This document shows, piece after piece, positions 18,898 to 27,215 of a stretch of DNA of 64,000 nucleotides. Within the stretch, counting starts at the first letter, position 1, and every line of letters begins with the position of its first letter. The notes beneath the pieces are model-generated. The model had not been told where the DNA came from and made no database searches. It saw only the letters and a list, made by a program, of their open reading frames with translations. The position numbers and the translations under genes are program-made. The stretch is from Xanthobacteraceae bacterium (GTDB taxonomy: Bacteria > Pseudomonadota > Alphaproteobacteria > Rhizobiales > Xanthobacteraceae), in assembly GCA_028290465.1 (NCBI GenBank), contig JAQGJU010000114.1, forward strand, positions 55,102 through 119,101. Reading direction: 5' to 3'.

Positions 18898-18944
18898 CCG
18901 ACTCTTGTCGAGAGTCGGATGACTCATCGGAGTCAATATTTTTT
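18898..18944. promoter_or_regulatory. Two adjacent GACTC/GAGTC hairpins upstream of the PAS kinase gene
   Basis: CCGACTCT (18898-18905) pairs with AGAGTCGG (18911-18918), and GACTC (18921-18925) pairs with GAGTC (18930-18934). The same 5-base word therefore alternates four times in 40 bases. A T-run (aatatttttt) follows on the plus strand, which looks terminator-like, yet no plus-strand gene lies upstream. For the minus-strand kinase gene this is promoter or leader DNA. It could be an operator or an RNA structure. The 244-base gap 18804-19047 shows nothing else clear. Confidence 0.4.
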
Positions 18945-19047
18945 AATAAATTATGAACAGGTCATTTTTTAAGAAAGCCTACGTAGTTCTATCGAATCCG
19001 AACGTCGGTGGCGGCCGCCAAGCGGAGGTAATTACCATCGGTAGATC

Positions 19048-21684
19048 TCAGTCGGCGGTCAGCGCCCGGTCGACGATGTCGCGGATATCGCTCGACAATG
19101 CCGGTATCTGGGCGATGCGTTGCAGCGCCGCCTCGGCGCGGGCGCGCCGCACCGGCTCCAACGCCCGCCAGCTCTTGAACGCCGACAGGATGCGGGAGGC
19201 GAGCTGCGGATTCTTGGCGTCGAGCGCCAGCACGGTATCGGCGACGAAGTCATAGCCGGCGCCGTCCGGGCGGTTGAACTGGGTCTGGTTGGCCTGCGCG
19301 AAGGTGCCGATCAGCGAGCGGACCCGGTTCGGATTGCTGAACGAGAATGCCGGATGCTCGGTGAGGGCGCGCACTCGGTCGAGCGTGCCGGCTTCCGGAA
19401 TGGCAGCCTGCTGGGCCAGCCATTTGTCGACGATCAGCGGATCGGCGGCGTAGCGTGCATAGAATGCATCGAACGCGGTCTGGCGCTCGGGCACGTCGTG
19501 CAGCGACAGCGTCGCCAGTGCGGCCATGCGGTCGGTCATGTTGTCGGCGGTCTCGAACTGGCGCATCGTCAGCGCGATCGCGTCCGGCCGGCCGGTCGCC
19601 GCTAGCAGATCGAGGCAGGCATTCTTCAGCGCGCGTTTACCGGCGCTCGGCGCGGCCGGGCTATACGGGCCGTTGTCGTGCAGACGGCCGTAGGTGTCGG
19701 ACAGAATGGCATATAGATTCTCGCCGACCGAGGCGCGCAGCTTGCGGCGCGCCGCCAGAATGGCGTCGGGATCGACATCGCGGCCGATCTCGCGGGCGAT
19801 GTCGGCTTCGCTCGGCAGCATCACGGCCTGCGCCACATAGGCCGGCTCGGCATCATGGTCGGACAGCAAGGCCTTGAGGGCGGCGGCGAGCGCCTTGTCG
19901 TCGTTCGTGGCCGATCCACCGACGGCCGACACCAGCAGCCGGCTGGCCATGGTCTGCAACGCCTGCCAGCGATTGAACGGATCGGCATCGTGCGCCGCCA
20001 GGAAGTCGAGTTCGTCGCCCGACAGCTTGGCTTGCAGCCGCACCGGCGCGCCGAAGCCGCGATTGAGCGACGGCACCGGCGGTTGGGCGATGCCTGTAAA
20101 GGTGAAGGTCTGCGCAGATTGCGTCAGCTTGAGTACGCCGCACTCCACTGCGGTGCCATCGGCCAGCACCAGCGGCAGGTCGCGGCCGTCCGGGCCGATC
20201 AGACCGAGCACCAGCGGCATCAGCATTGGCTCCTTGCTCGGCTGACCCGGCGTCGGCGGCACCGTCTGGGCCACGTCAAGGCGATAGGTCGCGGTCTTGG
20301 CGTCGTGGCTGCCGGTGACGATCAGTTCGGGTGTGCCGGCCTGGTCGTACCAACGCATGAAATGCGGCATGTCCAGGTCAGAGACATCGGCGAAGCAGCG
20401 AATGAACTGCTCGACCATGGCAGCCTCGCCGTCGTGGCGCTCGAAATACAGATCCATGCCGCTACGGAACCGCTCCGGCCCGAGCAGCGCGCCGATCATG
20501 CGGACGATCTCGGCGCCTTTCTCGTAGACCGTCGCGGTGTAGAAGTTGTTGATCTCGCGATACAGCGACGGCCTGACCGGATGGGAGAGGGGCCCCGCAT
20601 CCTCGACGAATTGCTGCGCGCGCAGCGTTCGCACATCGGCGATGCGCTTCACCGGACGCGAGCGCTGATCGGCGGTGAACTCCTGATCGCGGAATACGGT
20701 CAGGCCTTCCTTCAGGCAGAGTTGAAACCAGTCCCGGCAGGTGATGCGGTTGCCGGTCCAATTGTGGAAATATTCGTGCGCGATGATCGCCTCGATCTGC
20801 GCGAAGTCGGTGTCGGTCGCCGTCTCGGAGGTCGCCAGCACATACTTGTCGTTGAAGATGTTGAGGCCCTTGTTCTCCATGGCGCCGAGATTGAAATCGG
20901 ACACCGCGACGATCATGAAGATATCCAGATCGTATTCGCGGCCGAACACCCGCTCGTCGAATTCCATCGAGCGCTTGAGCGCATCCATTGCGTAGACGCT
21001 GCGGGCCTCCTTGCCGGGCTCGACATAGATGCGCAGCACGACGTCGCGGCCCGACAGGGTATGGAAGCTGTCTTCGATATGGGCCAGCTTGCCGCCGACC
21101 AGCGCGAACAGATAGCTCGGCTTCGGGAACGGATCGTGCCAGACCGCGAAGTGGCGGCTGGTGCCGGCGATGTCGCCGGCCTGCGTCAGATTGCCGTTGG
21201 CCAGCAGCACCGGCGCGTCGGCTTTATCGGCTTCGATGCGGGTGGTGTAGACCGCCATCACATCGGGGCGGTCCGGGAAATAGGTGATGCGGCGAAAGCC
21301 CTCAGCCTCGCACTGCGTGCAGTAAGTGGCGCCGGAACGATACAGGCCCATCAACTGGGTATTGGCGGTCGGATTCAGCACCGTCTCGATGTCCAGCCGG
21401 AACGGCCGCGCCGGCGGCTGCGCGATCGTCAGTTGCTCGTCACCGACGGCATACAGCTCCCGCGCCAGCGTCTCGCCGTCGATCTTGAGCGACACCAACG
21501 TGAAGCCTTCGCCGTCCAGCACCAGCGGCGCCGGCGCGGCGCCGGGCCGGGGGGTGAGTTCCAGCGTGGCCCGCACCCGGGTCGAAGTCGGATCGAGCGC
21601 CACATCGAGGTGGACGGTTTCGACCAGCCAATCCGGCGGGCGATAGTCCTGAAGGCGGATGGGGCGGGCCTGATCGGTGCGCAT
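19048..21684 (-). CDS. pepN: Aminopeptidase N (M1 family)
   Basis: This zinc metallopeptidase removes N-terminal residues from peptides in the cytoplasm. The 878-residue product has the usual PepN length. The exopeptidase signature is GAMENKGLNIFNDKYVL and the zinc site is HEYFHNWTGNR, with the third ligand Glu in the following helix (LCLKEGLTVFRDQEF). The C-terminal helical domain (about 540-875) is complete. It stands alone, divergent from the Bug receptor gene across a 317-base gap. Confidence 0.97.
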   Translation of the reverse strand: MRTDQARPIRLQDYRPPDWLVETVHLDVALDPTSTRVRATLELTPRPGAAPAPLVLDGEGFTLVSLKIDGETLARELYAVGDEQLTIAQPPARPFRLDIETVLNPTANTQLMGLYRSGATYCTQCEAEGFRRITYFPDRPDVMAVYTTRIEADKADAPVLLANGNLTQAGDIAGTSRHFAVWHDPFPKPSYLFALVGGKLAHIEDSFHTLSGRDVVLRIYVEPGKEARSVYAMDALKRSMEFDERVFGREYDLDIFMIVAVSDFNLGAMENKGLNIFNDKYVLATSETATDTDFAQIEAIIAHEYFHNWTGNRITCRDWFQLCLKEGLTVFRDQEFTADQRSRPVKRIADVRTLRAQQFVEDAGPLSHPVRPSLYREINNFYTATVYEKGAEIVRMIGALLGPERFRSGMDLYFERHDGEAAMVEQFIRCFADVSDLDMPHFMRWYDQAGTPELIVTGSHDAKTATYRLDVAQTVPPTPGQPSKEPMLMPLVLGLIGPDGRDLPLVLADGTAVECGVLKLTQSAQTFTFTGIAQPPVPSLNRGFGAPVRLQAKLSGDELDFLAAHDADPFNRWQALQTMASRLLVSAVGGSATNDDKALAAALKALLSDHDAEPAYVAQAVMLPSEADIAREIGRDVDPDAILAARRKLRASVGENLYAILSDTYGRLHDNGPYSPAAPSAGKRALKNACLDLLAATGRPDAIALTMRQFETADNMTDRMAALATLSLHDVPERQTAFDAFYARYAADPLIVDKWLAQQAAIPEAGTLDRVRALTEHPAFSFSNPNRVRSLIGTFAQANQTQFNRPDGAGYDFVADTVLALDAKNPQLASRILSAFKSWRALEPVRRARAEAALQRIAQIPALSSDIRDIVDRALTAD

Positions 21685-22001
21685 GGTCGGTTCCGGGTAT
21701 GGGCAAACACTACGGGCGAAGACGAAGGTTTATGTAGCATACGGGCGCCTGAAAGGCCGCCCCGTCCGAAAGGCTTCTTGGCCTCGAATGTGGCGATTTG
21801 TCATTTCGGCGCTGGTATTTCGCGGTATACCGCGCCCTTGCTTCCTGCTTAAATCCGGCATCGCCATGACACCCCAGAAGTGTGATGCGGCGGCGGTCCC
21901 GCTTGGACGTATTCGGGGCGCTTGTTTGCGGCTCTTGGCGCCCGCGACGTCCTGTAGTACGACGCCGAATAACAACAAGTTCGAGGAAACGAGGGCACAT
22001 T
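21685..22001. promoter_or_regulatory. 317-base divergent promoter region between pepN and a Bug receptor gene
   Basis: No coding sequence is evident. The one clear structure is a perfect 14-base palindrome, CGCGGTATACCGCG, at 21821-21834, whose alternating purine-pyrimidine centre and symmetry suit a dimeric repressor. The ribosome site of the rightward gene (GAGG, about 21991) is at the right end. Confidence 0.4.
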
Positions 22002-22964
22002 ATGAAGACGCTGCGTATGACGACGCTTGGGCTCCTTGGCCTGGCGATGGCGACCACCAGTGCGGTCGCGCAGACCTATCCGAACCAGGTAGTCAGGATG
22101 GTCGTGCCGTTCTCGGCCGGCAGTTCGACCGACATCCTGGCGCGTCTGGTTTCGGAAAAGCTGTCCGAGCGCTGGGGCCAGCAGGTCGTCGTGGAAAATC
22201 GTCCGGGCGCGGCCGGGACCGTGAGCGTCGGAAAGTCGACCGCCGACGGCTACACGCTGATGCTGACCTCCAACGGCCACACCGTGGTCGGCGTGCTCAA
22301 CAAGAACCTGCCGGTCGATCCGGTGAAGGATTTCATCGGCATTACTCAGGTGGCTACCGTGCCGCTGGTGCTGATCGCCTATCCGGAAATGCCGGCCAAA
22401 ACCGTCAAGGAACTCATCGCCCTTGCCAAGGAAAAGCCCGGCACGCTGAATTTCGCATCCCCGGGTCTCGGCAGCACCACCTTCATCGCGGCGGCGCTGT
22501 TCAAGCAGACCGCCAAGATCGACATCCAGCATGTGCCGTATAAGGGCGCGCCGGAAGCCGTCACCAGCGTGATCCGCGGCGATTCGCACTTCTACTTTAA
22601 CCCGGTGAATGTCGGCGCCGACCTGATGCAGGCCGGCAAGGTGCGGGCTCTCGCGGTGGTGTCGGCCAAGCGCAACCCGACCCTGCCGGACGTGCCGACC
22701 ATGGCTGAGGCCGGCCTGCCGGAATACTCATATGATTCGTGGTTCGGCATCATGGCGCCTACGGGCACGCCGAAAGCGATCGTCGACAAGGTCAACAAGG
22801 ACGTCAACGAGATCATGAAGATGCCGGACATTGTCGCGAAATTGGACAAGCAGGGCATCGTGCCGGTCACCAATACGGTCGATCAGTTCAATGACATCAT
22901 CAAGAGCGACGTCACACGGCTTGGCGCGGTGTTCAAGGACCTCGATACGGCGCCGAAGCAATAA
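22002..22964 (+). CDS. Bug-family tripartite tricarboxylate transporter substrate-binding protein
   Basis: This is a periplasmic solute receptor of the TctC/Bug type, usually binding a carboxylate or amide such as nicotinate, glutamate or citrate. ATG 22002 opens a signal peptide (MKTLRMTTLGLLGLAMATTSAVAQT); the frame is open upstream but lacks support. The protein is 320 residues. Family motifs are YPNQVVRMVVPFSAGSSTDI, VVVENRPGAAG and HVPYKGAPEAVTSVIRG, with VPTMAEAGLPEY near the C terminus. No TctA or TctB membrane gene is nearby, as is usual for orphan Bug receptors. A second one lies at 45229-46212. Confidence 0.93.
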   Translation: MKTLRMTTLGLLGLAMATTSAVAQTYPNQVVRMVVPFSAGSSTDILARLVSEKLSERWGQQVVVENRPGAAGTVSVGKSTADGYTLMLTSNGHTVVGVLNKNLPVDPVKDFIGITQVATVPLVLIAYPEMPAKTVKELIALAKEKPGTLNFASPGLGSTTFIAAALFKQTAKIDIQHVPYKGAPEAVTSVIRGDSHFYFNPVNVGADLMQAGKVRALAVVSAKRNPTLPDVPTMAEAGLPEYSYDSWFGIMAPTGTPKAIVDKVNKDVNEIMKMPDIVAKLDKQGIVPVTNTVDQFNDIIKSDVTRLGAVFKDLDTAPKQ

Positions 22965-22985
22965 TTTGGCTGATAGTAACTAATG

Positions 22986-23016
22986 AACGCCGCGGCCTTC
23001 GGGTCGCGGCGTTTTT
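22986..23016 (+). terminator. Rho-independent terminator of the Bug receptor gene
   Basis: AACGCCGCG (22986-22994) pairs with CGCGGCGTT (23005-23013), followed directly by more T residues. It lies 22 bases after the receptor stop and also faces the end of the convergent CDF gene. Confidence 0.85.
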
Positions 23017-23035
23017 CGTTGGCAGGGCCGTATGC

Positions 23036-24409
23036 TTATGTGCGCCTCGGCTCGGCGTGGCCGATCACGCGCTTGAGGGTCGCAAAGCGGCGGCGAACGC
23101 CGCGCTCGACCTCATCGACCCGTTCATGCGCGTCGTGAACCGTTAGCGCCGGATCGAGATAGCAGTGAAAATTGACGATTTCGCCGTCGGCGGTCTCGCG
23201 GACCCGCACGTCATGCACCTGGCCGATGGAAGACAGCGGCGCGGTCAGCGTGTTGAGCGCTTCGCGGACTTCCGCGACCCGTTCAGGCCTCGCATCTTCG
23301 CCCGACAGGCCGTCGGCCTGCAGCGGCTCGATATGGGTCTCGACCTCGACCTCGGGGCCGAACTCATCCCGCAGCGCCTGTTCCAACCCGTCCGCAATGT
23401 CATGCGCGGCGCCGAGCGCCAATTGGCCGTCGACTTCAAGATCCAATGAAATCGATAGCCGTCCGGCGACGGTATGCACCGTGACGTGATGCACCGCGAG
23501 CGCCCGGTTGCGGGCGATCACCATGACGCGCTCGGCCACGCTTTCGTCGTCGAGCGCGCGCGGCCCGGCAATCACCGTCACTTCGGCTTCCGGCATCTCG
23601 GCCCGGATGGCGTCGATGATTTCCTTCTTGACCGCCACCACGCGGTCGAGCGGCAGCGTGCGACTGACCGCGACCACAAGCTCGACGAACATGCCGCCGC
23701 CGGACGGGCGGGCGCGAACGCTTTCGATGGCGACCACGCCCGGAATGCGTTCGGAGATTTCCGAAATTCGCTCGGCGGCGCCGCGCGGCGCGGTGTCGGT
23801 CAGTGTGTCGATGGTGCGGCGTCCGAGTCGCCAACCGGCGACGCAGATGAATACCGCGACCACGATGGCCGAGGCCGAATCCGCCCACGAATAACCTAGC
23901 GCGATGCCGCCAAGCCCGAACAGCACGGCCAGCGACGACCACATATCAGAACCAAAATGCAGCGCATCGGCCTCCAGCGCCTGGCTCCGGGTTTCCTTCG
24001 CCACGCGATACAGCAGCCGCGCGCGGAAGAAGTCGACCACGATCGACACCACGATGACCGCGAACGCGGCCAGCGTCGCTTCGACCGCATGCCCGTCGTG
24101 CGCGAGCAGCCGCTTGCCGCCTTCCCAGAACACGATGCCGGACAGTAGGAACAGCAGCGCGGTTTCGCCCAGCGCGGTGACGCTCTCGATCTTGCCGTGG
24201 CCGTAATGATGCTCGGCATCTGCCGGCTTGCCGGACATGCGCACGGCAAAATACGTCATGATGGTCGCGACCAGATCGAGCAGCGAATGCGCGGCCTCCG
24301 ACAGGATCGCGAGCGAGCCGGTCAGCACGCCGACCACGCCTTTGGCGATGGTCAATCCGGCCGATGCCGCGATCGAACTCAGCGCAACCTGTTCCTTGGT
24401 GTCTTGCAT
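23036..24409 (-). CDS. Cation diffusion facilitator family metal transporter
   Basis: This is an inner-membrane divalent-metal/proton antiporter. The 457-residue product is longer than the roughly 300-residue FieF type. The six-helix transport domain comes first. Site-A candidates are in helix 2 (SEAAHSLLDLVAT) and helix 5 (ALHFGSDMWSSLAV), and a HHYGHGK motif lies in between. After the membrane part come two consecutive cytoplasmic dimerisation-like segments, roughly residues 210-300 and 300-400. The first contains VVAIESVRARPSGGGMFVEL and the second HVTVHTVAGRLSISLDLEVD. The metal cannot be named from sequence. It is transcribed alone. Confidence 0.92.
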   Translation of the reverse strand: MQDTKEQVALSSIAASAGLTIAKGVVGVLTGSLAILSEAAHSLLDLVATIMTYFAVRMSGKPADAEHHYGHGKIESVTALGETALLFLLSGIVFWEGGKRLLAHDGHAVEATLAAFAVIVVSIVVDFFRARLLYRVAKETRSQALEADALHFGSDMWSSLAVLFGLGGIALGYSWADSASAIVVAVFICVAGWRLGRRTIDTLTDTAPRGAAERISEISERIPGVVAIESVRARPSGGGMFVELVVAVSRTLPLDRVVAVKKEIIDAIRAEMPEAEVTVIAGPRALDDESVAERVMVIARNRALAVHHVTVHTVAGRLSISLDLEVDGQLALGAAHDIADGLEQALRDEFGPEVEVETHIEPLQADGLSGEDARPERVAEVREALNTLTAPLSSIGQVHDVRVRETADGEIVNFHCYLDPALTVHDAHERVDEVERGVRRRFATLKRVIGHAEPRRT

Positions 24410-24598
24410 GATGAAAACTCAATACGCGATCTGCCGGACAGTTCCGGCACGCGACGATGGGGCGGATTCGAGCCCGCTATAGCAGACAGGCGTGTAATTA
24501 AAATAGCGCAGTGATGCGGATAATCTTTGCGAATGCCTTCGCCAATCACTCGCAACTGCAAACTGGAAAAATTAAACGGCGTGCACGTAGAGCATCCG

Positions 24599-25603
24599 CT
24601 AAACGCCGACCGGAACCGCAATATTTGTCGCAAGCTTTATGCAACGAACGTTGCGCTGCGGACCGAGCGGTACGGCGAGAATTTCGCCCTGGCTGCACGC
24701 CGCATCGGCGAGGCCGCAGCGCGGCGCGAACGAGCAGCCCGGCGGCAGCCGGTCCAGCCGGGGCGGGGCGCCCGGAATGGTCTCAAGCCGCACGCCGCGC
24801 TTGGCGCCGTGAATGGTCGATGCCAAAAGTCCACGCGTATAGGGATGCTGCGGGTTCTTCACCACGTCGCGCAATTTTCCAGTCTCTACAATCCGGCCGC
24901 CGTACATCACGGCGACGCGGTCGGAGATCTCGATGGCGACGCCGATGTCATGGGTGACGAAGATCACCGCCATGCCCATCTCGCGCTGTAATTCACGTAG
25001 CAGCAGCAGAATTTGAATCTGAACGGTGGCGTCCAGCGCGGTGGTCGGCTCGTCGGCGAGCAGCACCTTCGGACTGCACGACAGGGCGAGCGCGATCATC
25101 GCGCGTTGCAGCATGCCGCCGGACATCTCGTGCGGATAGGCATCGAGGCGCCGGCGGGCGGACGGAATCCGCACGCCTTCGAGCATTTCCAGCGCCCGCG
25201 CGCGGCCTTGCGCCCATGACACGCCCTTGTGCCGCACGACACCTTCGGCGATCTGGTCGCCGATGCTGTACACCGGATCGAGCGCCAGCATCGGCTCCTG
25301 GAAGATCATCGAGACGACGCCGCCGCGATAATTTTCCAGGGCCTCATCGTCCATCGACAGCACATCCTGGCCGGCGACATGCATCGAACCGGTAATGGTG
25401 GTGCGGCGCGGCGGCAACAGGCGTAGCAGCGCTTTGAGGGTCACGCTCTTGCCGGAGCCGGACTCGCCAAGCAGGCCGAGCACTTCGCCCTGCGCCAGCG
25501 CGATGTCGACGCCGTTCAGCGCATTCACGGTGCGCTCGCCGCTAAACCGCACATGCAGGTCGCGGATGTCGACAATCGGTGCCGATAGTGGGTTCACGCT
25601 CAT
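24599..25603 (-). CDS. Peptide/nickel-type ABC transporter ATP-binding protein (DppD-like)
   Basis: This is one of the two cytoplasmic ATPases that drive the importer encoded in this operon. The 334-residue protein has Walker A GESGSGKSVTLKAL, Q-loop MIFQEPMLALDP, signature MSGGMLQRAMIALAL and Walker B VLLADEPTTALD, with the switch VTHD. The C-terminal extension has the cysteine pattern of the oligopeptide-ABC domain (CSFAPRC, then C in DAACS). It is the last gene of the operon and its start overlaps the amidase stop by four bases. The usual dppD-dppF adjacency is broken by the amidase and a small gene. Confidence 0.95.
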   Translation of the reverse strand: MSVNPLSAPIVDIRDLHVRFSGERTVNALNGVDIALAQGEVLGLLGESGSGKSVTLKALLRLLPPRRTTITGSMHVAGQDVLSMDDEALENYRGGVVSMIFQEPMLALDPVYSIGDQIAEGVVRHKGVSWAQGRARALEMLEGVRIPSARRRLDAYPHEMSGGMLQRAMIALALSCSPKVLLADEPTTALDATVQIQILLLLRELQREMGMAVIFVTHDIGVAIEISDRVAVMYGGRIVETGKLRDVVKNPQHPYTRGLLASTIHGAKRGVRLETIPGAPPRLDRLPPGCSFAPRCGLADAACSQGEILAVPLGPQRNVRCIKLATNIAVPVGV

Positions 25604-27018
25604 GGCAATTCCGGGATGCGCTGATGATGATCGGTGACGGCCTGGAAGGCGCGTCCGAGAGCGATCAGCGTCTCGTCGCCGAACGGTCGCCCGATGAGCT
25701 GCAGGCCGATCGGCATGCCGCCCGCCGACTGGCCGGCTGGCACGACCAGGGTCGGCACGCCGAGATAATTGATCGGCCGCATGAAGCGGGTAATTCCGAT
25801 GATGGTCGCTTCGGCGTTGCTGCCGCCGCCGACATCGGTTTCAACAATGCCGGGCGACACCGCGCGCGAGGCCGGCGCAATGACGACGTCAACATCACCG
25901 ATGGCCTCGAGATGAGCGGCCAATGCCGGTCCGCGCCAGCGCAGCGCTTCGAGATACTCGACCGCGCTGTAGGCGAGGCCGTTTTCCAGCCGGGCGCGGA
26001 CCTGCGCGCCGTAATCCTGCGGACGCTGGCGCAGCCACGGCGCATGCGCGGTGGTGGCCTCGACGGCCAGCACGATCAGTGCGGCGGCCGCGACGGCGGT
26101 CTGGTCCGGCAGATCGACCTTCACGATAGAGGCACCGAGCTGTTCGCAGACCTTGAGCGTGGCATCGAGCGCCGCCGCGACATCGGGCTCCAGATCGTCG
26201 ACATAAAAGCTGGTCGGCACGCCGATTTTCAGGCCCCTCGGGGACAGGCTTGCGACAGCCATATCCCAGGCCGGCGCGCCGATGGTCGTCGCATCGAGCG
26301 GGTCCGGTCCGGCAATCGCCTCCATGATCAGCGCGCAATCGTCGACCGACCGTGCCAGCGGCCCGACGGTATCGAGCGTGAACGACAGCGGCATCGCATT
26401 GGCGCGGCTGACCCGGCCATAGGTCGGCTTGAAGCCGGTGACGCCGCAGAAATGCGCCGGCAGGCGGATCGAGCCGCCAGTGTCGGAGCCGAGCGCCGCC
26501 GCGACCAGACACGCCGCCACGGCGGCGGCCGAGCCGGACGACGAACCGCCGGTGATGCGCGTCACGTCCCATGGATTGCGGGCATGGCCGAGATACGGAT
26601 TGTGCCCGGTCGGCCCATAGGCGAACTCCGCCATGTGCAGTGCGCCGAGCCGGAACGAGCCGGCCGCCTCGAGGCGCGCTACCGCCGTGGACGTCGTCGG
26701 CGCGATCCAGCCTTCGCGAACTTTCGAGCCGCAGCCAGCGATCTTGCCGGCCGAATAATACATGTCCTTGTGAGCCAGCGGCACGCCGTGCAGCGATCCC
26801 TTGATCTCGCCGCGCGCCAGCGCGGCGTCGGCGTCGCGCGCGGCCTTCAGGGCGTCATCGGCTTCGGTGCGCACGAAGGCGTTGATCTTCGGCTGCCAGG
26901 TGTCGATGCGTTTCAGTAGCGCGGTGGTCAGTTCGACCGACGACAGTTTGCGTTCGCGGATCGCGACCGCGGTCTCCGTCAACGTGAGCAGCGCAGGGTC
27001 GGTGAGGGGCGCGCTCAC
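25600..27018 (-). CDS. Amidase-signature family hydrolase (GatA/AtzE-like)
   Basis: This enzyme probably hydrolyses an amide or carbamoyl group of the compound imported by the surrounding ABC system. The 472-residue protein has the Ser-cisSer-Lys triad: Lys84 (PLAHKDMYYS), the cis-Ser in ITGGSSSGSAAAV near residue 160, and nucleophile Ser183 (GSDTGGSIRLPA). It starts four bases inside the end of the small GatC/AtzG-like gene and its stop overlaps the DppD-like ATPase start, so all three are translationally coupled. In the known AtzE-AtzG pair the small protein stabilises the amidase; I infer a comparable pair here. It is not glutamyl-tRNA amidotransferase, because no gatB is nearby and the context is transport. 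Confidence 0.92.
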   Translation of the reverse strand: MSAPLTDPALLTLTETAVAIRERKLSSVELTTALLKRIDTWQPKINAFVRTEADDALKAARDADAALARGEIKGSLHGVPLAHKDMYYSAGKIAGCGSKVREGWIAPTTSTAVARLEAAGSFRLGALHMAEFAYGPTGHNPYLGHARNPWDVTRITGGSSSGSAAAVAACLVAAALGSDTGGSIRLPAHFCGVTGFKPTYGRVSRANAMPLSFTLDTVGPLARSVDDCALIMEAIAGPDPLDATTIGAPAWDMAVASLSPRGLKIGVPTSFYVDDLEPDVAAALDATLKVCEQLGASIVKVDLPDQTAVAAAALIVLAVEATTAHAPWLRQRPQDYGAQVRARLENGLAYSAVEYLEALRWRGPALAAHLEAIGDVDVVIAPASRAVSPGIVETDVGGGSNAEATIIGITRFMRPINYLGVPTLVVPAGQSAGGMPIGLQLIGRPFGDETLIALGRAFQAVTDHHQRIPELP

Positions 27019-27215
27019 TTGCCGATGTCCTGGCGCTGCACGACTGTGAAGGTCGACGGCTCGGTTTCGAACGGGATGCTCAGGTTCTCCTTCGCGAACC
27101 GCGCGACGGTCGGGGTTACGGCGTGGGCGATGCGGGCAGCGGATTCGTCGGCGAGCTGTACGCGGGCCGCCGCCGCCATGATGCGGATGCGTTCGGCCGT
27201 CACTTCATATGGCAT
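27015..27215 (-). CDS. Small GatC/AtzG-like protein, likely amidase partner
   Basis: The 66-residue product begins at ATG 27215 with GGAG about 7 bases upstream. Its first half, VTAERIRIMAAAARVQLADE, resembles the N-terminal helix of GatC. Its end, IPFETEPSTFTVV, resembles the EPAPxF-type tail of AtzG-like (DUF4089) small subunits. It overlaps the DppF-like gene by 11 bases and the amidase by 4, which fits production in a fixed ratio with the amidase. The family call is by eye and moderate; the existence of the gene is well supported by the overlaps at both ends. Confidence 0.72.
   Translation of the reverse strand: MPYEVTAERIRIMAAAARVQLADESAARIAHAVTPTVARFAKENLSIPFETEPSTFTVVQRQDIGK

Noticed and set aside
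17034..18956. A 640-codon plus-strand frame across the PAS kinase gene
   Set aside because: It is antisense to clear kinase domains and shows no recognisable motif; long antisense frames are common in high-GC genes.
19855..21852. A 665-codon plus-strand frame opposite pepN
   Set aside because: It overlaps the intact PepN active-site region on the other strand and has shadow-frame composition.
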